DNA of 64,000 nucleotides from NCBI RefSeq assembly GCF_004138105.1, contig NZ_RXHQ01000007.1, positions 44,090 to 108,089 of the forward strand, given 5' to 3'. The translations under genes and the position numbers were made by a program. This document shows positions 35,272 to 44,665 of the stretch, piece by piece (position 1 is the stretch's first letter; each line of letters opens with the position of its first letter). The DNA comes from Xylanivirga thermophila (lineage in GTDB: Bacteria; Bacillota; Clostridia; Caldicoprobacterales; Xylanivirgaceae). The notes under the pieces are model-generated. The model was not told the origin of the DNA, did no database searches, and saw only the letters and a list, made by a program, of their open reading frames with translations.

Positions 35272-35703
35272 CTATTCCCCCTTTGATCCAAAGACTGGAT
35301 AGCGTATGGGGTAATTCTGTGATAATATCACCTGTTTACCTAGATATTCCTTGGCATTTATCACTATAGGTGCTGCCAAGTTTACCGTCATCTTTTTATA
35401 ATCATCAGGTATCACTACCACATTTAATAGGATTATATCCTTTCCATCCTCTATCTTAAGCTCTTTTAAGCAATCATCTGGCACAACCGGTGAATAATCA
35501 GGTTTTATATTGAAGGGGTTTACCACTACCATCGCTATATCAGAATCATCTACAGATTGCAGCCAATTAAGGGGCTGTATATCCTCAGGGGTAATTAATA
35601 TGTACTTTTTTAAGCCTTCCAAACCTAAAAGTCCTTCTTCAAAAAAAATAACCCTATCGGCTGAATATTCTATCTCACCAAATCGGGTTGTATTTATCTT
35701 CAT
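35272..35703 (-). CDS. fliW: Flagellar assembly factor FliW
   Basis: A 143-residue FliW protein (FFEEGLLGLEGLKKYILI, PLNWLQSVDDSDIAMVVVNPF, NLAAPIVINAKEYLGKQVIL). It binds either flagellin or CsrA: when free flagellin accumulates it captures FliW and releases CsrA to repress flagellin translation. It lies between the DUF6470 gene and csrA in the same operon. AAGAGG precedes the ATG. Confidence 0.95.
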   Translation of the reverse strand: MKINTTRFGEIEYSADRVIFFEEGLLGLEGLKKYILITPEDIQPLNWLQSVDDSDIAMVVVNPFNIKPDYSPVVPDDCLKELKIEDGKDIILLNVVVIPDDYKKMTVNLAAPIVINAKEYLGKQVILSQNYPIRYPVFGSKGE

Positions 35704-35723
35704 ATATGCATCTACCTCTTTAT

Positions 35724-36290
35724 CTATATAGTCTTGTTTAACTTCTTGCCTACATATTCCACCTTTATATCAGGCCATCTCTCCATATATATATCCACCT
35801 TATGCCGGGTAGCTTTTATATCAGCTGTGGTATGGACATACCACTGTATATCGGCGGGCCTTGGAGTTATCCGTATATTAGTTTCTCCCTCTTCTAGCTC
35901 TATCTTGGGGCGGGATGTAGGTGCACATACTAAATTCAAATCCCCTTCATATTTAAACATGGATTCAAAGGCTAGATCCACTATCGGATCCCTGCCTTCT
36001 TCTATGCGCATCATCCGATCTCCCGCCTCCGCTATATCCCCTATAGCCTCTACCCCAGATTCATAGCACTCATCATAATAATCATGAGCCAACTGCAGGG
36101 CAGGCTTTAGGCCTTTCTCAGCAAAGCACTGTGTCTGATCGATATGGATTTTAGGCTGTTTTACTCTAATATCCATATCCGCCTTTGGCTGGGATATATC
36201 AGCCCTTGGAGGTTCCTGCCTTATATCCATCCACGCCCTTTGGGTCCTTATACCGATTTGTCCGTAGACCTGAGTTATCCTAATATCCAT
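35724..36290 (-). CDS. DUF6470 flagellar-operon protein (YviE-like)
   Basis: A 188-residue protein that begins MDIRITQVYGQIGIRT and is rich in repeated short strands (ADMDIRVKQPKIHID, PRADISQP), typical of the YviE/DUF6470 family found between flgL and fliW in Firmicutes. Its function is unknown. The placement seven bases after flgL and before fliW is conserved and supports a role in filament or hook-junction assembly. GAGG lies before the ATG. Confidence 0.85.
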   Translation of the reverse strand: MDIRITQVYGQIGIRTQRAWMDIRQEPPRADISQPKADMDIRVKQPKIHIDQTQCFAEKGLKPALQLAHDYYDECYESGVEAIGDIAEAGDRMMRIEEGRDPIVDLAFESMFKYEGDLNLVCAPTSRPKIELEEGETNIRITPRPADIQWYVHTTADIKATRHKVDIYMERWPDIKVEYVGKKLNKTI

Positions 36291-36296
36291 ATATCA

Positions 36297-37274
36297 TTAC
36301 CTCAAAAAATCTATCAATGTGGGCTGTATTATACGAGCACCTACCGCCAGGGATGAACGGTATGCCATCTCCGCCATCTTAAATTCTATAGTAGCCTCTT
36401 CCTGATCCACATCCTCTACCTCAGACTTTATCTTTTTATAGTTGTCCTCATCATTTTGAAAACGCTTTGACACCAATTCCAGCCTGTTGGTCTTGCCGCC
36501 TACCTCGGCTACCTGAGATAATATATCACTGCTCTTACCCTGGAAAAGGCCTATACATTCGTCTATAACCTCAGTCTGTTTTCCATTTTCCAAAGGATCA
36601 CCATTTGAATTTTTGCCATCTAAAGCCTTGCTAAACTTGTCCAGCATTGCATATACATTTTTATCACCAATGCCCAAAAGCTCGCATCCTGGGGTCGATA
36701 CATCCATATATACTCCAGGCCCTATTTCATACTTTATACCTTCATTTTTAAGCTCATCCAAATTATCCACTCCCGCTGGATCATTTGGATTATAGAGCAC
36801 CTTCCCATTGTATAGTAGTTTGCCATCCTCATCTACTTTGAATGGCTTGTCCACCGTATTGTATCCACCAAATATATATCTGCCTGCAAAATCGCTATTT
36901 ACCGTATTTACAAGCTGCTGTTTTAATTGTTCTATCTCCTTTTGTATATGCTGCCTATCCTCTGGAGTTTTAGTATCGTTTGCAGCATCTCCCGCCAATT
37001 CATAGGCACGTCCAAGGATACTGTTTATCTCCATCAAGGCAGTCTCAGTCTCATGGAGAAATGTTTGAGCATCATTTACATTATCAGAATACTTCTTCAC
37101 CACCGACAGATCCCGCCTAGCCTGTAAGCTTCTAGTGATGCCCACAGGATCATCTGATGGGCGGCTAAATCTTTTACCTGTAGTCAATTGACTATGATAT
37201 TTCTCCATCCTTCCAGCATTGTTATTCAAGTTTTGCATAAATCTATTTATAAGCATCGAATTAGTAACACGCAT
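36297..37274 (-). CDS. flgL: Flagellar hook-associated protein 3
   Basis: A 325-residue junction protein between hook and filament. The flagellin-like N-terminus (MRVTNSMLINRFMQNLNNNAGRM, LTTGKRFSRPSDDP) and C-terminus (FKMAEMAYRSSLAVGARIIQPTLIDFL) are intact. It follows flgK by 15 bases. AGGAGG precedes the ATG. Confidence 0.95.
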   Translation of the reverse strand: MRVTNSMLINRFMQNLNNNAGRMEKYHSQLTTGKRFSRPSDDPVGITRSLQARRDLSVVKKYSDNVNDAQTFLHETETALMEINSILGRAYELAGDAANDTKTPEDRQHIQKEIEQLKQQLVNTVNSDFAGRYIFGGYNTVDKPFKVDEDGKLLYNGKVLYNPNDPAGVDNLDELKNEGIKYEIGPGVYMDVSTPGCELLGIGDKNVYAMLDKFSKALDGKNSNGDPLENGKQTEVIDECIGLFQGKSSDILSQVAEVGGKTNRLELVSKRFQNDEDNYKKIKSEVEDVDQEEATIEFKMAEMAYRSSLAVGARIIQPTLIDFLR

Positions 37275-37289
37275 ATTCCCATCCTCCTA

Positions 37290-38864
37290 TCATCTGCCTA
37301 CCAGACCGGTACGATTTATAAGGGTCTCAAGCATTTCATCCATTGCAGTAATGGTACGGGCAGCAGCCGAGTATGAATGCATATACGTTATTAGATTGGT
37401 CATCTCTTCATCTAAAGACACCCCTGATATGGAAAGCCTTTGATTTTGTATATGCCCAGTAAGTATTTGCTGACCCTTTGCCATCTTTGTGCTATGTGAT
37501 GACTCTACCGCTAACTCTGATATTACCTTTTTAAAATAATCCTCAAGGTTCCCTATCAATATACCATCTTCTAGCTTTATATTGTTTTTATTGCGTATCT
37601 TAAGCATCTCCAATGCATTTTTATTATCTCCCCAATTCTTTATCTTTTGCTGATAATCTGGATCATTAGGAGATGACGGTTCCAATTTCTGTCCTGAACA
37701 TGCTATGTTAAACACGCTCTCTAATATGGCATCCGATACCTTTATATTCTTAGCAGTTATGCCTTCAGGCGGTTCAAAGAAATTGATACCTGCACCACCT
37801 TCATCAGAAATCTCTAATTCGCTATAGGTTTTACTATCATTTGGTATGGGATATCCTTTGCTATGTACCTCATTAAATGCCTTTGTAAGTCCAGCTGCAA
37901 AATTATTAAGCTGTCTTATCATATATGGTATGCCCATATTATCAGGCGTATTGCCATCCCTCATATCCACATATCCCTTTATCTCCCCGCCATTTATGGG
38001 GACCTTCAGGTCACTGTCCTTCCAATATACATTGTTTAATTTATTAAGATACTGTGGTTCCCCTGTCTGTCCCTCATATATGGGATTATCCTTATCCGCC
38101 CTTACCTCTATAAGGTTATAATGCATATGATCTACCAGCGGCATACCATCTATGTCCACCCTAAATCTACCGTCGGGGCTTTCATAGTAATCCAACTTTA
38201 TAATCTGGGATAGTTCGTCTAACAACATATTTCTCTTATCCCGAAGGTCGTTGGCCTTTTCTCCACCAACTTCGAATTTAAATATCTGTTCGTTTAGATC
38301 CCGTATCTGAACTACCATATCATTTATCTCATCCACTGTTACTGCAATGGCATCATTTTGTTCCTTTTGAAGCTGTACCAACTGGTCATAATAGTGATGT
38401 ATGGACTCAGTAAGTTTTATGGCATCCTGCCTGACTAGAGTCCTTATCTCCTGACTCTCTGGGTTCTTAGACATCTCCTGCATAGAGGCATATAGATCTG
38501 CCAATGCTGCATTTATACTTGCATCTGACGGTTCTCTGAATATATCCTCTATATAGCCAAGTGTATTAGACTTTATGGTCCACTCCCCAAGATGCATAGA
38601 CTCCCGCCTGTACTGCCTGTCCAAATACCCATCCCGTATCTGATCCAAAGACTGTATATCTACACCGCCACCTGCCATGCCCTTACCTACTGACCTATAA
38701 AGCCCCGAATTGGCCGGCGGGGGTATGGATTTTACAGTAAGCCTCTGTCTGGTATACCCTGGTGTATTTACATTTGCCACATTATGCCCCGTAACATCCA
38801 GACCTTTTTGGCTGGCATACAGCCCCTTCCTTGCTATTTCCAATCCATAGAATGTAGAACTCAT
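37290..38864 (-). CDS. flgK: Flagellar hook-associated protein 1
   Basis: A 524-residue junction protein with the N-terminal rod/hook motif (STFYGLEIARKGLYASQKGLDVTGHNVANVNTPGYTRQR, given here only in part as GHNVANVNTPGYTRQR) and the C-terminal coiled coil (MTNLITYMHSYSAAARTITAMDEM). Length is normal. It connects hook and FlgL and is kept soluble by FlgN, encoded just upstream. GGGGAG precedes the ATG. Confidence 0.95.
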   Translation of the reverse strand: MSSTFYGLEIARKGLYASQKGLDVTGHNVANVNTPGYTRQRLTVKSIPPPANSGLYRSVGKGMAGGGVDIQSLDQIRDGYLDRQYRRESMHLGEWTIKSNTLGYIEDIFREPSDASINAALADLYASMQEMSKNPESQEIRTLVRQDAIKLTESIHHYYDQLVQLQKEQNDAIAVTVDEINDMVVQIRDLNEQIFKFEVGGEKANDLRDKRNMLLDELSQIIKLDYYESPDGRFRVDIDGMPLVDHMHYNLIEVRADKDNPIYEGQTGEPQYLNKLNNVYWKDSDLKVPINGGEIKGYVDMRDGNTPDNMGIPYMIRQLNNFAAGLTKAFNEVHSKGYPIPNDSKTYSELEISDEGGAGINFFEPPEGITAKNIKVSDAILESVFNIACSGQKLEPSSPNDPDYQQKIKNWGDNKNALEMLKIRNKNNIKLEDGILIGNLEDYFKKVISELAVESSHSTKMAKGQQILTGHIQNQRLSISGVSLDEEMTNLITYMHSYSAAARTITAMDEMLETLINRTGLVGR

Positions 38865-38898
38865 CTTTTCAACTCCCCAAACGTTTTATAAAAATAAA

Positions 38899-39408
38899 TT
38901 AGACCGATTTATCAAAAATTCCTGAAGAACCATTATTCTTCGGTGATTTGGCATCCTTATCATATACCGTGCCACTATTTAACTGTCCCGTGAGAAAGCT
39001 TAAGGAAAAACTTACGTATTCAAGATTGGCCTTTACAAGCTGCCTATTTATATCGTTTACTGAGCTCTGCTCTGATATTATACTGGACAATTTTTCCTTT
39101 ATATTTCTAAGCCTGTCCTTCGTCAAATCGTCGGCATCCTCTATCAATTCGCTGATGGTAATAGTATTATTGGATAAACCCCGCTCTTTTGAAATCATCT
39201 CTACCTGTTTTTGCCTCTGGAGCTCTATTGTCTCCAGCTTTTTTATGAGCTCCTGCTCAGACTTTGTTATCTCACCCAGCTTTTTTACATCTTCTGCTAA
39301 AAGCACCTCTGTCTTTGACTTTGACAGTTCAAGTAACTCTGTCTGTATATTATACTGTACGTCCAATATATCAATAATCTTATCCAGATGAGTGCTCACA
39401 TAAATCAC
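38899..39408 (-). CDS. flgN: Flagellar export chaperone FlgN
   Basis: A 169-residue, mostly helical, charged protein matching the FlgN family (LDVQYNIQTELLELSKSKTEVLL, KLGEITKSEQELIKKLE). FlgN escorts FlgK and FlgL to the export apparatus. The start is a GTG at 39408 that overlaps the flgM stop by four bases; a second GTG three codons later is possible. The position flgM-flgN-flgK is conserved in Firmicutes. Confidence 0.88.
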   Translation of the reverse strand: MIYVSTHLDKIIDILDVQYNIQTELLELSKSKTEVLLAEDVKKLGEITKSEQELIKKLETIELQRQKQVEMISKERGLSNNTITISELIEDADDLTKDRLRNIKEKLSSIISEQSSVNDINRQLVKANLEYVSFSLSFLTGQLNSGTVYDKDAKSPKNNGSSGIFDKSV

Positions 39409-39707
39409 ACCCTTTTATCTAAAAATACACCCTTTATCATTTTTGTTGCAATATCTGTACTTTTTACATCATACTTCCCAGACTCTATCAATCTCTTTAT
39501 ATGTTCTACCTTTCCCATACGCACACCATCATCCTGTTTTGCGGCTTTATATGCAATGGACAGGGCTTTTGCGTCCGTTGACAGCTCTAGAGCATCCCCT
39601 TTTAGTTTGCCATTCTTCTCTTTTGCCTTAGATACATTGCCTTCCTTTGCCACATTGCTCCTATATAGGCCTGTAACATACGATATGTTCTTGTTCTCTA
39701 TTTTCAA
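39405..39707 (-). CDS. flgM: Anti-sigma-28 factor FlgM
   Basis: About 100 residues. The C-terminal half carries the sigma-binding pattern (ELSTDAKALSIAYKAAK, RMGKVEHIKRLIESGKYDV). FlgM holds SigD inactive until the hook is finished. No ATG fits; TTG at 39707 gives MKIENKNISYV, which aligns with other FlgM starts, with AGGGAG eight bases upstream, while GTG at 39716 is an alternative. A perfect SigD promoter lies at 39741-39768, giving the usual self-limiting loop. Confidence 0.88.
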   Translation of the reverse strand: MKIENKNISYVTGLYRSNVAKEGNVSKAKEKNGKLKGDALELSTDAKALSIAYKAAKQDDGVRMGKVEHIKRLIESGKYDVKSTDIATKMIKGVFLDKRV

Positions 39708-39740
39708 GCTCCTCACTCCCTACGTTACTTTTCATTTAAT

Positions 39741-39768
39741 ATATCGGCCATATTTCAAAAAACATTTA
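39741..39768 (-). promoter_or_regulatory. SigD promoter for the flgM-csrA operon
   Basis: On the minus strand CCCTAAA (TAAA at 39765-39768), a 16-base spacer and GCCGATAT (39741-39748), a full consensus match. It overlaps the last codon of yvyF and should drive flgM, flgN, flgK, flgL, the DUF6470 gene, fliW and csrA. Confidence 0.88.
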
Positions 39769-40185
39769 GGGTTTTTGTGGACTATTTTTTCTAAATCTAT
39801 CAGCTGTATGCATATGCCCCTTGAAATCCAGGTCTTTACCCCTATTCGCTTCTTCATTAAGTCCCTTTTTGAGCTCCCTTGTCATGTCCTGTATACAATC
39901 TTGACAATATCTGCCGCTTCTTATGGGCCGTCCACACCTCTCACAGGGCAATCCCGGGCTTGCTTCCTTAAGCTCTAGCCTACCTTCACGCAAAAAATCC
40001 AATATATATTTCTCCTCCACGTCGGTGGCCTCTGATACATCCACCACATTGGCAGCAGGATTTTCATCTATATAGTCCCTTACTCTCCTAAACATCTCCT
40101 CAAGCTCCTGTAAACAGTTATAACAATAGTTGCTGCCACTATACTGATATATTCGCCCACACATCTTACAATTTCGTATGTCCAT
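39766..40185 (-). CDS. yvyF: YvyF family flagellar-operon protein
   Basis: A 139-residue protein with an N-terminal zinc ribbon (CKMCGRIY, CYNC), a helical segment with a MerR-like VSEATDVEEKYILDFLREGRLEL, and a second Cys cluster (CERCGRPI, CQDC). This is the layout of the YvyF/TIGR03826 family, which lies before flgM in Bacillus and Clostridia. Function is not established; a regulatory role has been suggested from the DNA-binding-like helix. It overlaps comF by 20 bases. Confidence 0.88.
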   Translation of the reverse strand: MDIRNCKMCGRIYQYSGSNYCYNCLQELEEMFRRVRDYIDENPAANVVDVSEATDVEEKYILDFLREGRLELKEASPGLPCERCGRPIRSGRYCQDCIQDMTRELKKGLNEEANRGKDLDFKGHMHTADRFRKNSPQKP

Positions 40186-40936
40186 TATATTGCCCTCCTT
40201 CGCTTAAATTCTCCATATTTCTTCCTGTAGCAAAAGTAGATACATATACTCCCGCCGCCCTATTCTCCTTTAGTACCATGCTACAGGCATCTACCGTAGC
40301 ACCTGTAGTATATACATCATCCACCAATAGTACAAACTTTCCCTCTAGTTTATAAGGTTCTTCTACAGAAAATGCATCCTGAAGATTTTTCAATCTCTGA
40401 GCCTTTCCTAAATGGGTTTGGGTAGGTGTATACCTCTTCCTGATAAGGCAGGTTTCACTAACTGAAATCCCCATCTCCCGCCCTATACCCTCTGCGAGGT
40501 AATATGCCTGGTTGTATCCCCGCTCCCGTTCCCTTTTTTTATGCAACGGTACCGGTATTATAATATCAATAGGCCAATTAATCTTAGATATCTCCCCTAC
40601 CATAAAAGAAGACATAATACCACCTATATCAGGTCTATTATTATACTTTAGGTTATACACCATACGTTTTGCAACGGAGGTGTATTCAAATGCCGCTACA
40701 GCCTGTATAAATTCATGCCCTCCCGCCTTGCAATCTGGACACATGATCCCATCTGAAGCTATAGGCTTGCTGCATATTATGCACCTTGGTTCCTTTACAT
40801 ATGGAAGGGATATATAGCATGCTGCGCATAAGCCTTTAACAGGACTTTTACATGGCACCTTACCACAACTTATACAGCCCATATCCCCAGGGTATAGTAT
40901 ACCTAAAACAGCATCTAAGACCACCTTTAGATCCAT
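40166..40936 (-). CDS. comFC: ComF family phosphoribosyltransferase-like protein
   Basis: A 256-residue ComFC/GntX protein. Zinc-binding Cys pairs are near the N-terminus (CISCGKVPC, CAAC, CIICSKP, CPDC), and a phosphoribosyltransferase domain follows with the PRPP loop VLLVDDVYTTGATVDAC and HKKRERERGYNQAYYLA. In naturally competent bacteria it is needed for DNA uptake. The upstream gene encodes RecD2 and the next encodes a ComK-like protein, so competence or DNA processing is a common theme. GGGGGGAG precedes the ATG at 40936. Confidence 0.9.
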   Translation of the reverse strand: MDLKVVLDAVLGILYPGDMGCISCGKVPCKSPVKGLCAACYISLPYVKEPRCIICSKPIASDGIMCPDCKAGGHEFIQAVAAFEYTSVAKRMVYNLKYNNRPDIGGIMSSFMVGEISKINWPIDIIIPVPLHKKRERERGYNQAYYLAEGIGREMGISVSETCLIRKRYTPTQTHLGKAQRLKNLQDAFSVEEPYKLEGKFVLLVDDVYTTGATVDACSMVLKENRAAGVYVSTFATGRNMENLSEGGQYNGHTKL

Positions 40937-40946
40937 ATACTCCCCC

Positions 40947-43193
40947 CTATATCCCATCAAAGGGCAGTGCTACATCAGAAGGCACAGCAAAGATATTTTT
41001 AAACTGACTTTTTAATCCTGAATATCTCTCCGCTATGCGATTATTCTGGATCATATTTTCTATGGCAGACTCCCTGCCTACGATCACCACCATATCCCTA
41101 GCCCTAGTAACTGCAGTATACAAAAGGTTTCTAGTCATAAGAAGGGGTGGTCCCCAAGCAAGGGGCAGTATAACTACAGGAAATTCACTGCCCTGACTCT
41201 TATGCACTGATATGGCATAGGCAAGCTCTATCTCATCCAGCTGGGTAAAATCATATGTAACCTCCCGGCCTTCATCGAATATTACAAGCATGGTCTGATC
41301 CTCTTCATCGATGGAGAGTATATACCCCACATCACCGTTAAATACGCCTTCACCTTTCTCTATCACACGCCCCTTTTCGGTTACCTCCCATTCGGTCTTA
41401 TAGTTGTTTTTTATCTGCATGACCTTGTCGCCTTCACGAAATATAGTATCCCTATAGAGCTTTTCCTTCTTGCCATGGGATGGAGGATTTAATACCTTTT
41501 GAAGCTCTATATTTAGGTTATTTACACCAATTAAGCCCTTTCGCATGGGGGACAATATCTGCATATCCTTTAGACTATCAAATCCGGTAAACCTAGGGAG
41601 CCTGTTTAGTGTAAGCTCCTTTATGGTATTTAATATATCTGCTGGAGCATGCTTACGTTCAAAGAAAAAATCCTTCTCCCGGACATTTAGGTATGGAAAC
41701 TCACCATTATTTATGCGGTGGGCATTTACTATGATCATACTCTCCTGAGCCTGCCTGAATATCTCCGTGAGCCTTACCACCTTTATAATACCACTATCTA
41801 TTATATCCTTTAAGACATTACCTGCTCCCACCGATGGCAGCTGATCCACATCTCCCACTAGCACCAATCTAGTACCGGGCATTAAGGCCTTTAAAAGATT
41901 ATTCATGAGTATTATATCCACCATGGACATCTCATCCACTATCACCACATCCGCAGACAGCGGGTCATCCTCACCCTTGTTAAACAGATCCTCCCCTTCT
42001 GCATATCCGTATTCCAAAAGGCGGTGAATGGTCTTTGCCTCGTGCCCCGTAGTCTCGGTCATACGCTTTGCTGCCCTACCCGTTGGAGCAGCAAGGGCCA
42101 CTTCCAGCCCCTTCCTTTCAAAAAGCTTTATTATACAGTTTATGGTGGTAGTCTTGCCGGTACCTGGACCACCGGTTATTACCACTACACCATTTGATAA
42201 AGACTCTAGTATTGCCTCCTTTTGCTCTTTGGCAAATATTATGCCCTCTTCCATTTGAAACTCCTTGAGTTTGTCCTCTATCTGGTCATATACCGGTTCA
42301 AACTCCACCATGGACATCTTCATAAGCCTTTTTGCTACGCCTAGTTCTGCATAATAAAATGGAGCTAGATATATGGCCCTATCCCCCTCTATGTCCTGGG
42401 TAAATATTGCCTGACGCATGGATAGGGATACTATGGCATTTTCTATAAGGATTTTGTCCACTCCAAGGATATTTCCCACTGCCTCCTTTAGCTTCTCTTC
42501 AGGTAGATATGTATGTCCATAGCCCACAGCCTGTGATAATACATAGAGCGTTCCTGCCTCTATCCTGTATGGTGAATCAAATGTTATACCCATACTCTGG
42601 GCTATGCGGTCGGCCGTCTTAAATCCTATTCCCTGTATATCCTGGGCAAGTCTGTATGGATTCTCCTTTACAACCTGTATTGTCATATCACCATACATCT
42701 TATATATTTTAACAGCAAAGGTAGTACTTATGCCATAGGTCTTTAGGAATACCATAACCTCCCGTATCTCCTTCTGCTCTGCAAAGGATCCATATATGGA
42801 CTCAGCCTTAGCCGGGCCTATACCATCTACCTCAGTAAGACGCTCAGGATGAAACTGTATAACCTCCAATACATCAAGTCCAAACTTTTCCACCAGACGC
42901 TTGGCAGTAGCGGGACCAATACCCTTAATCAGACCAGATGCCAGGTATTTTTCCATACCCACAATGGTAGATGGAGCTACCGTCTCATAGTCAAGTATCT
43001 TTATCTGTGGACCATAATCCGGATGCATTGTCCACTCACCTGTTATAAGCACCTTTTCACCTTCATTGGCAAAGGGAATGCTGCCAACTGCAGTTATTTC
43101 CCCTCCGTCATCATCCTTTAGCTCCAGTACTGTAAAACCATTTTCCTCATTCCTATATATTATTTCCTGTACAATTCCGCTTATCTCTGCCAT
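40947..43193 (-). CDS. recD2: RecD2-type ATP-dependent DNA helicase
   Basis: A 748-residue SF1 helicase. An N-terminal OB/HhH region includes GIGPATAKRLVEKFGLDVL and GIGPAKAESI; the motor starts at about 335 with Walker A GGPGTGKTTT, Walker B VIVDEMSMVD, GDVDQLPSVGAG and motif VI YTAVTRAR. It unwinds DNA 5' to 3' and acts in repair without RecBC, as in Deinococcus and Bacillus. It ends 11 bases before the comF start codon. Ribosome site is weak (GAGGG). Confidence 0.93.
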   Translation of the reverse strand: MAEISGIVQEIIYRNEENGFTVLELKDDDGGEITAVGSIPFANEGEKVLITGEWTMHPDYGPQIKILDYETVAPSTIVGMEKYLASGLIKGIGPATAKRLVEKFGLDVLEVIQFHPERLTEVDGIGPAKAESIYGSFAEQKEIREVMVFLKTYGISTTFAVKIYKMYGDMTIQVVKENPYRLAQDIQGIGFKTADRIAQSMGITFDSPYRIEAGTLYVLSQAVGYGHTYLPEEKLKEAVGNILGVDKILIENAIVSLSMRQAIFTQDIEGDRAIYLAPFYYAELGVAKRLMKMSMVEFEPVYDQIEDKLKEFQMEEGIIFAKEQKEAILESLSNGVVVITGGPGTGKTTTINCIIKLFERKGLEVALAAPTGRAAKRMTETTGHEAKTIHRLLEYGYAEGEDLFNKGEDDPLSADVVIVDEMSMVDIILMNNLLKALMPGTRLVLVGDVDQLPSVGAGNVLKDIIDSGIIKVVRLTEIFRQAQESMIIVNAHRINNGEFPYLNVREKDFFFERKHAPADILNTIKELTLNRLPRFTGFDSLKDMQILSPMRKGLIGVNNLNIELQKVLNPPSHGKKEKLYRDTIFREGDKVMQIKNNYKTEWEVTEKGRVIEKGEGVFNGDVGYILSIDEEDQTMLVIFDEGREVTYDFTQLDEIELAYAISVHKSQGSEFPVVILPLAWGPPLLMTRNLLYTAVTRARDMVVIVGRESAIENMIQNNRIAERYSGLKSQFKNIFAVPSDVALPFDGI

Positions 43194-43230
43194 AATGGAG
43201 AATTCGCCCTCTCTACTAAACTTAAGTAAA

Positions 43231-43815
43231 CTATCTTCCCTTGATTATATCATATTTATGCAGCAAATTAATTATATTTTGGGACAAGGAAAAAAGCTCA
43301 CTATTCACCTCATATTCAGCACACTCCATCTTGCAGCAAAGATAGGTATAATCAGTCATATGCCTTGCAAAGGCCATACGTTTTTCGATTGTAGATAATC
43401 GCTCCAATATATCTATAAACTGCCCATCCTTCAATAAAACCCTACATCCACAATCTAAATCACATACCTTATCCACCGCTTTGAATACTATATACCCTGT
43501 AGCCCCATCATCCTTACCAATGGGTCTTCTAACCTTTATAGGAACCAGAATGGTATCGGGGGATAAGGGCAGCACATTCATAGTGCGCTGCCCGCTTATC
43601 TCTGAAGCTTTTTTGTTTACCGCCCTTATATCCTTTTGATAAAGTCTAGCAAGATTTGAAATGATAGTCTTTACACGCCTTTTATCCTGCCTTGTATCCC
43701 CTCCCTTAAATAAAAGTCTACTCCCATTTCCTCCCGCCTCGTCATAGCTTGGAAGCACCCCGTATAGCTCCTTTGTCACCCATAAATTTTCATCCAAAGC
43801 TGTGCCTTTATCCAT
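43231..43815 (-). CDS. ComK-like protein (putative competence regulator)
   Basis: A 194-residue protein. Its C-terminal 120 residues follow the ComK pattern: NVLPLSPDTILVPIKVRRP, a conserved GATGYIVFKAVDKV strand, and LLKDGQFIDILERLSTIEKRMAFARHM, which aligns with the ELPISYNSFENQVYRTAWL region of Bacillus ComK by eye. Cys pairs at CDLDCGC and CCKMEC are unusual. The match is distant, so the assignment is tentative, but recD2 and comF follow on the same strand. GGAG lies eight bases before the ATG at 43815. Confidence 0.45.
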   Translation of the reverse strand: MDKGTALDENLWVTKELYGVLPSYDEAGGNGSRLLFKGGDTRQDKRRVKTIISNLARLYQKDIRAVNKKASEISGQRTMNVLPLSPDTILVPIKVRRPIGKDDGATGYIVFKAVDKVCDLDCGCRVLLKDGQFIDILERLSTIEKRMAFARHMTDYTYLCCKMECAEYEVNSELFSLSQNIINLLHKYDIIKGR

Positions 43816-43879
43816 CTTTTTCACTCCTTGCCGCTTTTTCCTTTATTATATATCGAACGTATGTTCTATGTCAACCGCC

Positions 43880-44035
43880 TTATTTTGTCGATTTCTGTAG
43901 ATTGGATATGGCAGCAGCCAGTTCGTATATGGAGCGGGTGAGGGTTTCTAGCTTATTCTCTACCCGTACCAATAGGTATACAGATACCGCTATTGGGAAC
44001 CCCAAATTTGCGATCACTGAAAACATCTGCTCCAT
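43880..44035 (-). CDS. YvrJ family protein
   Basis: A 51-residue protein (MEQMFSVIANLGFPIAVSV, YLLVRVENKLETL) with one membrane segment and an amphipathic helix. It matches the YvrJ family, which commonly sits next to DUF2922 and DUF1659 genes as seen here. The function is unknown. AAAGGAGGAG precedes the ATG. Confidence 0.85.
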   Translation of the reverse strand: MEQMFSVIANLGFPIAVSVYLLVRVENKLETLTRSIYELAAAISNLQKSTK

Positions 44036-44091
44036 AATACTCCTCCTTTCACATGTTTTAAAAGGGGTGCAAAATGCACCCCTTTAATCCA

Positions 44092-44307
44092 TTACACCAG
44101 CTCGACAGGCTGAACATCGGTTACTATGATATTTGCCTCAACTACCTCCCCAATGCCCCCTGGAGTTGAGAATATATTTTTAGCTTTAATAAGGTCCATA
44201 GCAGACTTTATCTCTTCGCTAGTAATGTCCTCTCTAGGCTCGTTCAATGTAAGCCTAAAGTTTTTTCCCTCTCCAGTCTTAAAAACCATCTCTAAAACCC
44301 TTGCCAT
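44092..44307 (-). CDS. DUF2922 family protein
   Basis: A 71-residue protein (VLEMVFKTGEGKNFRLTLNEPREDI, MDLIKAKNIFSTPGG) typical of DUF2922, a small family of unknown function in spore-forming Firmicutes. It lies between the YvrJ and DUF1659 genes. The ATG at 44307 follows GGGAGGTGA; the upstream ATG at 44328 overlaps that ribosome site. Confidence 0.85.
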   Translation of the reverse strand: MARVLEMVFKTGEGKNFRLTLNEPREDITSEEIKSAMDLIKAKNIFSTPGGIGEVVEANIIVTDVQPVELV

Positions 44308-44348
44308 CCATCTCACCTCCCTTCCCAAGAGTAAATATCCTCCTTACT

Positions 44349-44573
44349 CTAGATATTTACGTATTCTGCCGGTATCACCCTGCGTATACTCTCAGTTGAA
44401 TATACCTGAAGTCCTACAAGGGCTTGTGCCACGTCATATACATCCTGGTCAACGGCTGAAGGGGATATTTTGTTGAATGTCTTAGTACGGGTTATTTTTC
44501 TACCATTATCATCGGTTCCCAAATCAAACTTTAGCTGTAGACTCCCTTCCAGCGGCCTTATATCAAGTGCCAT
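44349..44573 (-). CDS. DUF1659 family protein
   Basis: A 74-residue protein (GSLQLKFDLGTDDNGRKITRTKTFN, AQALVGLQVYSTESIRRV) matching DUF1659, a family of unknown function that occurs with DUF2922 and YvrJ. It is the first gene of the trio. GGAAGGAGGTG precedes the ATG. Confidence 0.85.
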   Translation of the reverse strand: MALDIRPLEGSLQLKFDLGTDDNGRKITRTKTFNKISPSAVDQDVYDVAQALVGLQVYSTESIRRVIPAEYVNI

Positions 44574-44665
44574 ATTATCACCTCCTTCCTTGATCCTTAC
44601 ATATAATAGAATTACTTTAGGACCAAAAAAGGATATAAAAAAAGACTGAAAATTAATTCAGTCCA

